From the NCBI GenBank assembly GCA_030141605.1, contig JAQGDQ010000550.1:62001-126000 (forward strand): 64,000 nucleotides of DNA. Reading direction: 5' to 3'. The stretch is from Tubiluchus corallicola (Eukaryota; Priapulida; Priapulimorpha; Priapulimorphida; Tubiluchidae). The position numbers were made by a program, and so were the translations under genes. Shown one piece after another: positions 1 to 11,449 of the stretch (position 1 is the first letter of the stretch; every line of letters starts with the position of its first letter). The notes beneath the pieces were generated by a model. The model had not been told where the DNA came from and made no database searches. It was given only the letters and a program-made list of their open reading frames with translations.

Positions 1-350
1 AATAAACGCTAACGGTTAAAACGCTTAAAATATTCTATTAAAGAAAAGTCGAAATTTCTATTTCTTGACAAATACGTATTTTTGATAACTGATTTACTAA
101 AGCAGAATGACGATTTAGTAAAGAAGCATAAATTCATTTGCAACAGAAATCTTCCATGTATCTGCTACATATGTAGCAGTTTTTATTTTATATGTGAATT
201 GATATTATGAGTTTTTACCCGGAATAGCTGATAAGTAGTATAAGTATCCCGGCATAGCTAAGTTTGTAGTAAAATGTATGTTAGTCTCACCTGTTAATTC
301 AAAATTCAAATTGAGTAAATGGTTAAATTATCTCTGTATAAATTAACATT

Positions 351-456
351 ATGGCGCGTTCAGACGCAGAGACCATGTTCACATGTTGCAACTTTACTCT
401 CAGAGAGAAGTTGCGCAACAAGTTGCGAGGGAAGTCTCTGCGTCTGAACACGCCAT
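351..456. mobile_element. Palindromic MITE-like element
   Basis: The left end reads ATGGCGCGTTCAGACGCAGA and the right end is its reverse complement with one mismatch. Inside, a second pair of arms (TGTTGCAACTTT and AAGTTGCGCAACA) extends the pairing, so almost the whole 106 bp can fold into one hairpin. The flanks read ATTAT and ATTAG around the GGCG...CGCC core, compatible with a short target-site duplication. No coding capacity is visible. The structure fits a non-autonomous DNA transposon; the superfamily is not assigned. Confidence 0.7.
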
Positions 457-479
457 TAGCATATATGACATCTACTGAC

Positions 480-633
480 AAGAAAGCCGAAACATTATAA
501 GCTGGTACAACTTCAGCACCATCACTATTCTGTTGCTCAAATAATTCAGGTTCGCCAAGTATTATTACAGTATATCGAGTACCCCAAGGGTTCACACAGA
601 TTAAGCCCGTTGTGTTTTTGAACAAACGTTTTA
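480..633 (-). CDS. Possible internal exon of minus-strand gene
   Basis: On the minus strand this stretch is open and reads like protein, with segments such as TTGLICVNPWGTRYT and ILGEPELFEQQNSDGAEVV. A TGA closes the frame just 5' of it, and an AG at 634-635 could be the acceptor; a weak GTCAGT donor follows at 479. The frame would otherwise run into the MITE at 351-456. It would need one base from the preceding exon, which does not match the phase-0 donor at 2261, so another exon would have to lie between. I recognise no family. It may be a chance open frame. Confidence 0.25.
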
Positions 634-2260
634 CTCAAATATTTAACTGGAACTGCATTAAAAAATTTGTCACGTATCAAGTCATCCACGTCTGCACTAT
701 ACAGCTACGTATACAGTTAACAACATTAGTATTCTGCTCCCACCAACTATTCACGTTTGAAACTTGAAAACGTAAATGCCTTAACATTAAATGGACATGT
801 AATTTCTTCAATTAGTTACACGCCTTTCCTGTGTAGCATTATAATTCTACAGCCAATCACTGTCAGACCTCCAGCTAAAATGATCTGTAAAAAATATTGA
901 AGTTCTGAATTTTAACAACTTGGTAAGTTGACTGGTCAACTTTTGTAAAATCATGTAAGCACTCGAATAACAGGTCAAACATAAACATGTCGAGTTGCTT
1001 GTCAGACACTGGTCTGCAGTGTTGCATGTAACAAGTTTTCTAATTCTACTCTGGAAGCGAAATCCTCACAGTTTCTGAGTTGCAAACTGTAAGTGACATT
1101 TGAGTTTGAAGAAGCCAAAAGAGGCTTCGTTACAGATTGGAAGACTTGGGATTCCATATTTCACATTTTGATCTCGGTCAGCACCGCTCAGCTTTTAGCA
1201 CTGTCTCTAGCCAGTCTAATACCCATGAATGTTTCAGCAACTGTTCTACGAACTCCAGGAAAAAATACAATGCAAAGTACTCAAGAAAAGTGACCTTTGA
1301 CCTTGAATATGATCTTCCCGAAATCACCAAGGACCTCACCAAAATCTACACAGTTCAAATCCACAGACGGTGAATGGCCTTGTATATCAGCTTGCCCACT
1401 AGCGTTCACGTTTAATGTATAAAAATGCATTTATAACAAGTTGAAGCAATTAAATGGTTAGTTACAATAAATTCAACACTGAAAAACACTTGTTCAAACA
1501 GTGCCCTGGTACAAAAACCCCATCGTGACCTGTCATAATTTTGTCAAACCTACTGAAATAGTTTGCCAAGAAAGCAAACAAATCTACAGAGGAAATAAAC
1601 GTTCAAAATTTATTCTGGTTCGCAGTCTGCTGAGTACTCTGAGTGTGCTACAGGAATTCTAGGTCTAGTCAAAGCAACGAGTGTAGAAAAAACGAATCCT
1701 AATGCTACAATGGCATTATTAGTTCATTGATAATATTAGTATGTAGGTGGCGACACGTCTGCTTCAAATAATTTGTTATAGTGCCTAGCTGGTAGCAAGC
1801 GAAACATGTGCCAAGTGGCGGCAATGGCAAGAATAAGGAAACACTATAAGTTCAATTTAAACATTAAAGTTCTTTTACTGCTATACCATATAGGATAGGA
1901 TCACCAGTTAATCGTACTTTTTCTTTCTTACCAATAGATGTCGGTACTTCATGCATTTACGCAGTAGATATATAGGTACTCTACACAATGTTATGTACTG
2001 TCAGTACTAGTTGCGTTTATAGCGCCGGTGCTGCTATGTACTGAAACTACTAATAAATCAAAACGAGCTGGCGTACTTTTTAATTATGCTAACAAACATA
2101 CATTTCCACCTGTCGTGAGACTTCTGGGACAAGATTCCAGTGGATTTTTCAATACAAGAAACTACAGACGCGCATGCTTGTCTATAGGGCCTAACATGAC
2201 ACATTTCGCTACACTATCAATAAAAAACTAAAAAAGCGCAGAATAATTAGCTATACTTAC
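634..2260. other. Presumed intronic or intergenic DNA
   Basis: No convincing exon on either strand. If the exons at 2261-2479 and 480-633 belong to one minus-strand gene, this is mostly its intron. The only recognisable item is the DR1-containing repeat at 1291-1350. Confidence 0.5.
1291..1350 (+). repeat. Repeat fragment carrying a DR1 motif
   Basis: TGACCTTTGACCT occurs at 1291-1303, followed by a stretch ending CCTCACCAAAA that resembles the block at 6984-7135. Two half-sites spaced by one base match the DR1 pattern bound by RXR/HNF4-type nuclear receptors. The shared flanks suggest an old interspersed repeat. Confidence 0.4.
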
Positions 2261-2479
2261 TTTTGATGTGTTATCACTGAATTGAAAATGAGGTTTTATT
2301 CCTGGGTTTGGCTCATGCGAGTTAAGCGTCCCATTTGTCATAACGGGTGACTCGCGGTCAGACTTCAACAGCTTGCGAACCCTGGCAAAAGCACTGGTGT
2401 ACACGAAGAACACGGGTTCTACGGGATGCCGGCCGGGTGACGGACTTAAGCAACGTCCGATCCGAATATTATGTTCCAT
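2261..2479 (-). CDS. Probable first coding exon, unknown protein (partial)
   Basis: The minus strand opens with an ATG in good context (AAACATGG) at 2479-2477 and stays open for 73 codons to a near-perfect donor, AAAA|GTAAGTATAG, at phase 0. The peptide starts MEHNIRIGRCLSPSPGRH, continues PVEPVFFVYTSAFARVRKLL and has a polar end (DNTSK). The exon is visibly more GC-rich than its surroundings, as expected for coding DNA here. No signal peptide or known domain is evident and I do not recognise the family. The remaining exons would lie at lower coordinates and beyond the left edge of the window. Confidence 0.5.
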
Positions 2480-3314
2480 GTTTGCTTAGACGCTGACACA
2501 ATATGCTAGTGCTATCAATGGCGAGCAATCACAAACAGAACGTGCTCGAAATTCACAAGGTAGCAGTCAAACTAGTCAACATGCGATCACCATTTTAATA
2601 TTCAAGGTAATCTACTAACATATCACGCGGTAGGTTTTATAACACATGTATTTCGCACACTAAGTCCAGTAGTTATCAAGCCTAGAGCCTTTTCTAAACA
2701 GGAATGAGTTCATAATAAACACGTTATGAGTTTCTAAATCATTCGTAAATAAGAATACTAACCAAATGTTGTATTAATTTGCTCTATATTTAACACACAA
2801 TGTTGGATTTAACAAAGACATCACACATATCAGCACAAGAAAACTCTGTTTTGTCATAGTCCAGATTTCTAGCATTCCTAGCAACCAATCACGTACCCGT
2901 TATACACAGTAGCTAGCAGCTCTTAGTCCAACCTATTGTGCCAGAAAAAATCTGAAATTGAGCGCGTCCGAGCGACTTTTGTAACTCACCTTCATGCATT
3001 TGCATGCACCAGTTACAATAGAAGAGAATCGTACAATGCCTGTCGGAACGCCTAAATATACTAAACTTTCGCTCCTAACAGCCACCAAAAACCTTCAATT
3101 TTACCCAAAGGCGATTCTACGTTTCTTTACGATTACAAAACAACTTGAGCGTAATATGTGGCTGCCTACCATCAATTATAAGGCATAATGTCTTAGATGC
3201 GTGTCTAGGGGGTTAAAAACACAATGGGCGTCTATAATAAAGGCAGGCCACACGGATGACATGGATATTTATCACATGTAATAGACGTTTTGTCACAGAA
3301 AAACGCGACGATAT

Positions 3315-3452
3315 AGTAGCTTCCTTAAAGGTCTCGTAAAAGTTTAACATGTAAGTATTTATAGAGATTCAGAAGATTCTTCGAGTAGCTTCCTTAAAGG
3401 TCTGGTAAAAGTTTAACATGTAAGTATTTATAGAGATTCAGAAGATTCTTCG
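3315..3452. repeat. Tandem duplication, 2 x 69 bp
   Basis: Two adjacent copies begin AGTAGCTTCCTTAAAGGTCT and end GATTCTTCG. They start at 3315 and 3384 and differ at one base (CTCGTAAAA against CTGGTAAAA). This is a recent local duplication with no coding content. Confidence 0.9.
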
Positions 3453-4150
3453 AATACAAGTGTTTCAATTTCTCATTCTTTTGTTTTCTTCTTCTTATGT
3501 GCAATCATACTTTCTTAATAATCTTTAGAACAGCGTTGAAACCGAATAAAAAGAAAGTAAGGTGAGAAAATGGGATGAGGAAAACAAGAAGCGAAAGACA
3601 AAACTAAAGAAAACAGCCGAGTAAGAGCGAGACAAAAAAAGTAGAAAGTAGAAAAAGAGCAAAAAATTTGCCAAAAGATACCGTATAGAAAAGAAACAGA
3701 GAATCAATTGACAAAATGAGGGGACATTTAGCAAAAGTTTTCTAACTATGCTTATAAAATTAATTCCACAAAGAACCTAGCTACTACCACCTTTTTAACA
3801 GCAACAAATTCCCAACAATTTTAAACTTATTGTGCATAGCTAAAACGAGCCCCTGCACTACACTCTTCCAGAAACTGTGGCTCAAATGATGACATGCAGA
3901 AAAACTGTCCAATAGATTTTAAGACCGACCAATCAAACACTCGTGACGGTGAACGATCTTGATGTGACCTTGAAAAAATCCGACTCCGCGGAGACGATTA
4001 TCCCGGATTAGCCTTTGGTAATCCCTACAAAAGACTTGTAAAATGCACTCGTGGTGTACAAAACGCTTCAATAATTTGCCATTTAAGCCATTGACTCCTA
4101 TATACAGCACCATGGCGGTAAAAGCATACCAGCGAAAACTTTTACTATAA

Positions 4151-4319
4151 CTGTGTATAAAGATATTAATAAATCTAATTCTTTCATAAAGATCTTACTC
4201 GTTCAGTATATAAATCTCCTCTCTCTTACTGCATATAAAGATATTAATAAATCTCAAAGCTAATCTAATCTACTGTAATGATTATTTTCATAAAGATCTT
4301 ACTCGTTCAGTCAAATAAC
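4151..4319. repeat. Imperfect local duplication
   Basis: ATAAAGATATTAATAAATCT occurs near 4156 and again near 4234, and CATAAAGATCTTACTCGTTC occurs near 4185 and near 4291. The second copy carries an extra segment of about 26 bp between the two shared blocks. Confidence 0.75.
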
Positions 4320-5900
4320 CACACAGCACAACAATGCAATTAACACAACAATAGATTACCACACATGTTATCTGTCAACTGCATTTTAGTTAATTGCACA
4401 TAAATTAACAGCTCTATTAGTTAAAACGCATTATTATCTCATTAGAGAACGAAGGCCACTGTCAACGTTTCTTGCAAAATCTCAAACAGAAAACCGTGTT
4501 TACATAAAATAAAACGATATTTAACGAATGGCAAATTTTGCGAAAACTAACACACATCTTCTCTCAACTGAACAAGAAACCTGCTCTAATTAATCTCTTA
4601 CTAACAGGTAGTAGCTCGATGATTTTATTGGCGGTTTATGTGTAGCTTTTTCCATGAGAAGCACGATCAACGTTTACGATTGCAACATGCAGTACCAGCA
4701 TGATTTAGAAAGGCGTTTTATAACACAATCTCTAGCCGCTAGCACATCGATTATAAAACAGTGCCATAATGTCGACCAGTATAACGCGCTTATTCAATTA
4801 GTACTAACAATAGAGTAGTATTTATAACATAAAAATGCTAGATTCACAGGATTGAAGATTATAATAATATCCAGTAGAAGTTTTCAATGTTGAACGTTAG
4901 TCATTATTCACCAAACCACGCGAACTCACTCGTTGCATTTCTTTGGTAATTACACACGAACTCATGCATAAAAGCTTTTTTGCTAGCCGACCGACTTTCA
5001 AGTTACCGTAAATCAAGCGAAAAATATTGAATTTCTTACAACCCATAAAATATCAACCGGTAGTAAGCTACAGGCGTATTCCTGAAACCGATAAAAACTA
5101 CGTATACTTTAGGTTTATAGCACCTTCATGAATTCATAATAAATAACCGAAGCGCCTTCATTTACATATTTCTAAAGTAAAAGATAGTCGTTACAAGCAG
5201 AAGAGTGATAACCTTCCAGCAATATCATTAATCATGGTACAGATATTAATTTATATTCGATCATATCATAGCTGAACTAGTAAAGAAAGTTCATACCAAA
5301 CCGTGAGAAGACACGGACAATTTGTTCGCGCTACCACACCACATCATTTCAACATTGCCGTTTAACACTTTCCACACGGCGGTTACAAAGCAACCAGGTG
5401 AGTAACACAGGTAAGACTTTTACCTGTCCTAAGTTTTAGTTAGCCATGTCACGGGTAAAGTAAACTTTATCCACGCTTGGGGGAACTCGTTTGATAAATG
5501 GCTATAATACAATAGAAATGTAGAAACAAAATAGAAACGTGCCAAGAAGATAGATATGTTGTATTTGTACAGCAAAAAAAATTAAAAATAAAAATGTGAC
5601 TGTTTAAAACTATATCAATTATCAAATGAATTTTTTTTACCAAGTACTCGCACCTAGATTCTTAACAAAAAGTGATTACGTGACAAGGAAGCACATTTCG
5701 AAGATCATAACACTAAATCGAATGACGATAGTGCATAAATTGTATATGTACTTCGAAGTCTAAACTCTGAATTACAATTTCAGGCTTCTTTGACACATTA
5801 AAAGGTTTTGACACATTGGCACACTCAAACAATCGGGACTAAAACTGCAATTGTAGATTAAAACAAAGACATTAAAATTTTGCCTTGTTCACTGAGGAAT

Positions 5901-6105
5901 TGGGTGTGGGAATATAGTGGCCTAGTAGTCTAAGAGTCCACCTTGTAAGCAGAAGGAAACTGGTTCAAATCTAAGTTGTATTTCCAACTCTTTCCCCATT
6001 TCTTATTTTTCAAGTTTGGTATCAAAAATTAATTTCATGAATTTGTGTTTGTATCAGCATTAATAATATAATAATATTGACGGTAAGATTACAATAATTA
6101 ACATT
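5901..6105 (+). mobile_element. tRNA-derived SINE, copy 1
   Basis: A tRNA-like head has an A-box-like TGGCCTAGTAGTCTAAGAG and a B-box GGTTCAAATC about 35 bases later. A tail contains TTTTTCAAGTTTGGTATCAAA and ends in AATAATATAATAATATT and AAGATTACAATAATTAA. The same head, spacer and tail order recurs at 56521-56680, so this is an interspersed SINE and not a functional tRNA gene. The acceptor stem is not preserved. Confidence 0.75.
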
Positions 6106-6849
<744 letters not shown>

Positions 6850-6983
6850 TGTTTCTTCACATTCTCTGAATTACGCTTTCTCTCTAAATTGAGCTTCAAC
6901 ATTTGACTCTCAGAAGATCACAGACGTCAGGCGTCGATAACTGGAGATAGATATGGGCAGAAAGTGCTTAGGTGCATTTGCTC

Positions 6984-7135
6984 TGACCTTTGACCTTTGA
7001 AATAAGATAGTGCTCTTCTGAGATTTGCCATGGTCATAATCTTAACTTCCTCATTGATCATTAATCATTTTAACTTCTTCTTTGACCTTTGACTTCAAAT
7101 TACCCCCTTGGCGTCGAAGGTCACAGGCTACCTCA
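6984..7135. repeat. Repeat block rich in TGACCTTTGACC motifs
   Basis: TGACCTTTGACCT is at 6984-6996, a second TTTGACCTTTGACTT is near 7081, and an inverted GGTCAC is near 7119, followed by CCTCACCAAAA. Order and wording resemble 1291-1350, suggesting one interspersed family. DR1-type half-site pairs are nuclear-receptor sites in animals; function here is not shown. Confidence 0.45.
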
Positions 7136-7370
7136 CCAAAAAAATTCAAGGAAATTCGTTTAATGTAACTTTTTTTCTATTTTCATGATTAATTACTTAT
7201 GTGCATTAGACAAACTATAACAGCAGTCCCACAAGATAACTTAGATTTGATGATGATGAACTGAACGCTATGTTAAAAAAATTCTGAAACTCAAACATTC
7301 GTATTCACATTTGCTAGAAAAAATGTAGTTTTTACCATTATTAATACAGGTGAACGGCAATAAAGACACG

Positions 7371-7475
7371 GGAAAAAAGTCACGGAAAAAATTTTGGCTA
7401 GGAAAAACATCACAGGAAAAGAGTCACAATTAATTTTGGCTAGGTTAGAGTTAGGGTTAAGATTAGGGTTAGGGT
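7371..7475. repeat. Telomere-like repeat and GTCACGGAAAA repeats
   Basis: Repeats of the form GTCACGGAAAAAA are followed by GGCTAGG and then a short array with several TTAGGG units and degenerate ones (TTAGAGTTAGGGTTAAGATT). TTAGGG is the common animal telomere unit, so this is a short interstitial telomere-like tract, probably part of a repeat or a repair scar. Confidence 0.6.
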
Positions 7476-8940
7476 TACTTCTTTTTTTTCTGCGCCTTTT
7501 TTACTGACAGCAGCGCCGGAGTGTAAAATTTTGAAGCTCCTAGGTTAACGAAATTATGGGGCCCCCTCAGACTGTCTAACTCGCCCGCTCCCGTCTAAAA
7601 TGATTTTAACTTGTCGTATATTTTTTACGACATTTACATAGTTTGAAGTAAACTTATAACAAATTATTTTAATAAACTAGAAAGCCATCTTTTGTTTCTT
7701 TAAGAAATACCACTATTTTACTATTTATTGCAAACTAAATTAATACCTATTTGAACACAACCGTAATGAAAAAGAGATTATTTGCCAAATGTTAGTAAAG
7801 CTTGAGGGGCTCTAGGTTGCAGCCTATACTAGCCAATAGGGTAATCAAGCCCTGCCTGTGACTTTTTTACCTGAATTAGCTAATATGTTCTCATGCGCAT
7901 TATACATGTACGAACACATTTTAAAACTTTAGGTTTTCGATCTAAGCAACAGTTTGGTCAATTTTGGTTCTACGAATACCTAGATCTTGTTCCGGCTTAC
8001 AGATCTCCATAACATCTTACGTGTTTTGTTTACATGGCAAGACAGGAAGTCAAAACAGCACGCAATTTAAATTACTCACACGATTCCTGATAATAACACA
8101 ACAAACATTGAGGTGTAGGTACAAGAAGATACCTTGACTTCAAAGCCCGCAAATTAATTATAATGACAAGTAAAATTTTGCTGGATTCGTCTCAATTCTT
8201 TAACCTGCATGATGAAAGATGATATCGAAATAAGGGCAGATTAGATATTATACATTCATCGTATTATAGATATTAAGAATAAAAGGCATAACAGGCGACC
8301 AAATAACAACAACATATTAGATAGTTTTCCAATCGCTAAATCTAATATTTTATTAACGAAATTTAACCCTTTTTCAAAAAGAACGTAAAATTATACTATT
8401 TCGTTCTGCTACAATATATATGCACCGGTTTTTTACATGTTATGCTTACGATACCCCATCTTTAACAAATATCTGTAGAAAATAATATAAAACATTTTAA
8501 AAGTACTGTTGCGTAAGTTTAAGAACACGTATCGTTGAGTTCGGAAATTCTATTGCAAATCAAGTACGGAATCAAAGTGACGCACGATTTTACAGCAGAA
8601 TATTTAGAAGATGGACTGATTTATTAATGTAGTAACTGCTGGTTTTTAACCGATGCCACGTAATTTTAAATTCTGTATACATCTTTTTTGTACATATTAA
8701 TAGCTCTTTTCATAGTGCATGCCACGCAGTATTTCTTAGTTCTTAGTGAAATTTTAACTTTTATATAGCATTTTTAAGTGCTGAAATAAACTTTAAAGAA
8801 ATAAATAGTAAAAACTTTCCTTGCATGTTTCCGGCATTATTGCAAATTTCAGCCTTATCTGCCAATCCACCAAAAATAGTGTAGCATTTCATCCTATTTT
8901 GAGGCCTTCACGCATTGAAAAAGTTTAATGTTAAACTGCC
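7476..8940. other. Intergenic DNA, nothing recognised
   Basis: No exon, promoter or repeat that I can support. Open frames are short and AT-driven. Confidence 0.6.
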
Positions 8941-9110
8941 TTAGTCGTTTCCCCCTCCTTAGTGATATATTCATATAGCTGTGACAGCTGCACTGTAGTC
9001 TATGTTGGCCAAATCTCCCGCCACTGGGATGTATGCACGAATATATGAACACTGGACAATATCTATAAAACTGGCTAATGTCCAATGCTTCCCAGTCTTT
9101 TTAAAAAAAT
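8941..9110 (+). pseudogene. Penelope-like GIY-YIG endonuclease fragment, frameshifted
   Basis: The plus strand encodes a Cys-rich lead-in and the GIY-YIG core: VIYSYSCDSCTVVYVGQISR from about 8962, then a frame change, then ARIYEHWTISIKLANVQCF. The arrangement VIYxxxCxxCxxxYVGQxxRH...R.YEH is typical of the C-terminal endonuclease of Penelope-like elements and related GIY-YIG modules. YVG replaces the classical YIG, and the Arg and the Glu-His of the active region are visible. The frameshift within about 40 codons and the absence of a nearby reverse transcriptase show a dead 3' fragment. Confidence 0.65.
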
Positions 9111-11325
9111 TCTCCAATGCCTTTTCCAACAGTTCACTCTGAGCAAACTAGTATTAATCTGACTAGTATGAGTACTGGTTAACTTTGTTAAGGTAAAGTA
9201 CCATGAAATTCGTGCTATTAGTCTGTTAGGTGACATGTTTGCAATTATTTAAGGGTAAATGCATGTCAGTGAGAACAACATGAACTATTTAGCTAAATGA
9301 TATTAGTTGTCTTTGGCAACTAAAGATGCTTAGCGTCAATTGAAGGAGTTGAGATTTTAAATCTTAAAAACTGCTTATGTGTCAAATGAAGTTATGGGTA
9401 ACCATACTCTAGTATTTGATAGCATCACGTAAGCTATTTCTTATTATCATAAGCAGTGTTAATGACCTATGCAAGTGATTCTTTAAAAAAATAAAAATAC
9501 TTGACCACAACAGCTTCTACTTAAAAGGCACCAATGTGATTCAAAAGCGCTCTAGGCAAATCTAGTTCTTTGTCAAGTAGCTGAGCTTGCGCTTATAATG
9601 TTGCTTGTTCAAAAAACGAAACATCTACGGCTGACAAAAACAGTGAAACTTGTATCAATATTGACAAGACGATTTCATCACAAAAGCTCGTGTGAACAAG
9701 CCTTTAGATCGTCTAGATAAATCATTAACAAACCTGTTTGTAAGACAACCAGCTTAGAGTAGTGATACTATGATGAAAGCAAGCAGAAAAGTTCAGTGAG
9801 ACCCCCCTTCAGCTCCTCACAAAATTGGGTAGAGAGGTTTTAATCTCTACCCGTCCTAACAAAATGAGGGCTTGAGTCTATGTACACATAATGAGGTCAT
9901 ATTATACATGATATTCCAAAAATAAATGCTGAAGCCTGTGAATCTAAGCAATTGAATTAGCGGATATCAATTATGCGTTCAGTATTTGTACAAACAATGA
10001 AGTAAACATAAGCTAACAGATCTAACGTTCGGCAAAACACGGTCGAAATAACGAAATAAAGATGACGCATATGCAAAGTTTAAATTGTAGCGAACTGTAA
10101 ATTGTAATTTCATCACACACAAATTATTCTGTGAATGAGGTGTAACTTATTATGCATTTTTTCTTCGGCATTTGCTTGCTTTACTTTTGTGCTAGGGTCT
10201 GACCTCGAACATTCCTGTATGTGGGATAACGAATTTACCGACTTGGTTCCTTAAGTTTCTTATCGAAAGCATTCATTGAAGCGTGATTTTTTAAAGTCTG
10301 AACTGCATTCATGTTATGTAAACATGTGTTGTGTAAACATGTTATGGTAAACCTAAAAAAGCTTGCCTTTCTTAAGCCATAACCAATTCTCTGCTTTAAT
10401 CTGAATTCATGCTGCCATCTTCAGGCAACAAACTGACAATGAATAACAATATTATTGTTGATATAAACAAAAACAGCAGCAGATGACAACAACAACAACA
10501 TTGACGATACTCATGACAGTAACGATTTTTCTTACAAAACTCAATAAATACTTATTGCTATAAAACACAGCAGTGAGATTTACATGCAGTAACGCATTAA
10601 TTACAGTCACTTGAAAAATCACCGAAAGCGCTCTTTCCCCATAATAAGATGAATTAATCACTGACTGTTCAAAATAATTGCATTGATGCAAACAAAAAAC
10701 ACATAGGCATCATATTCAGATGCCCCTACTCATAATCTTTTTATAATATAAGTTTCCAAATATTTAAATATGATGTCCATTCAAAAGTATTTCCATCTGC
10801 ATGTATTTGCCACACACAAATGACTTAGTAGGCAATGTCAAGATCAAAATTCTATTAGCTTGCAGCTTGTAAGCTTGCAAGATTAACAGACTGAGATTAC
10901 AATGACAATGAACAGTCCAGAGTCTTGTGCTCAGGTTAATGACAGCCAATGACAAGAGAGAGAGATATTTAATGTCGTACTCTACACTTGAACTCTATAC
11001 TTTAAGATTCTGAATGACATTAGTAATGTACAGGGCTTCCAAAAAAACAACTACTTAAGCACAACTTCATTAAAGATGCTGGAGGAAGTACTACAACTAA
11101 AGTGATTAAAATACAGAATTTGCATTGAATTATTGCGATACACAGGAACTTTTATTTTTATTATTTATTTATCTTTTATTTTTTGCAAATAGAACACTAT
11201 GGTGAATAGTAATATACAAATACAATATAACAAGTTTTCAATGGACAGGAAAATGAAAAAATATTCAATGCTCCCAATAAATACAAATAAAAAACATAAG
11301 AAAAATGTTTATATTGTACACTCAC
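9111..11325. other. Intergenic DNA, no gene seen
   Basis: AT-rich sequence with short triplet tracts (AACAACAAC near 10488). No supported exon on either strand. Confidence 0.6.
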
Positions 11326-11449
11326 CGGTTCCTGGGTGGTTCGTTTTAGTTAAATGTCTCAATCTTTATCTGTTCAGTATTGTAGTGTCCATGAACATGC
11401 CGCAGTCACTGGATAATACCAAAAAATTTTACCTTCAAACTTCGTGTAC
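11326..11449 (-). ncRNA. Possible non-coding or UTR exon, minus strand
   Basis: On the minus strand a strong acceptor (TTTTCATTTTCCAG) is followed 124 nt later by a strong donor (AACCG|GTGAGTGT). All three frames contain stops; the best one runs 23 codons (YTKFEGKIFWYYPVTAAC...) before TGA. If used, it would be a UTR or lncRNA exon, or a short terminal coding segment. No partner exon is identified. Confidence 0.3.

Larger units (their letters stand above)
2480..5900. other. Intergenic DNA, no gene seen
   Basis: Upstream of the probable minus-strand gene. Short open frames here lack splice or codon support. The only structure I see is the pair of local duplications at 3315-3452 and 4151-4319. 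Confidence 0.6.
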
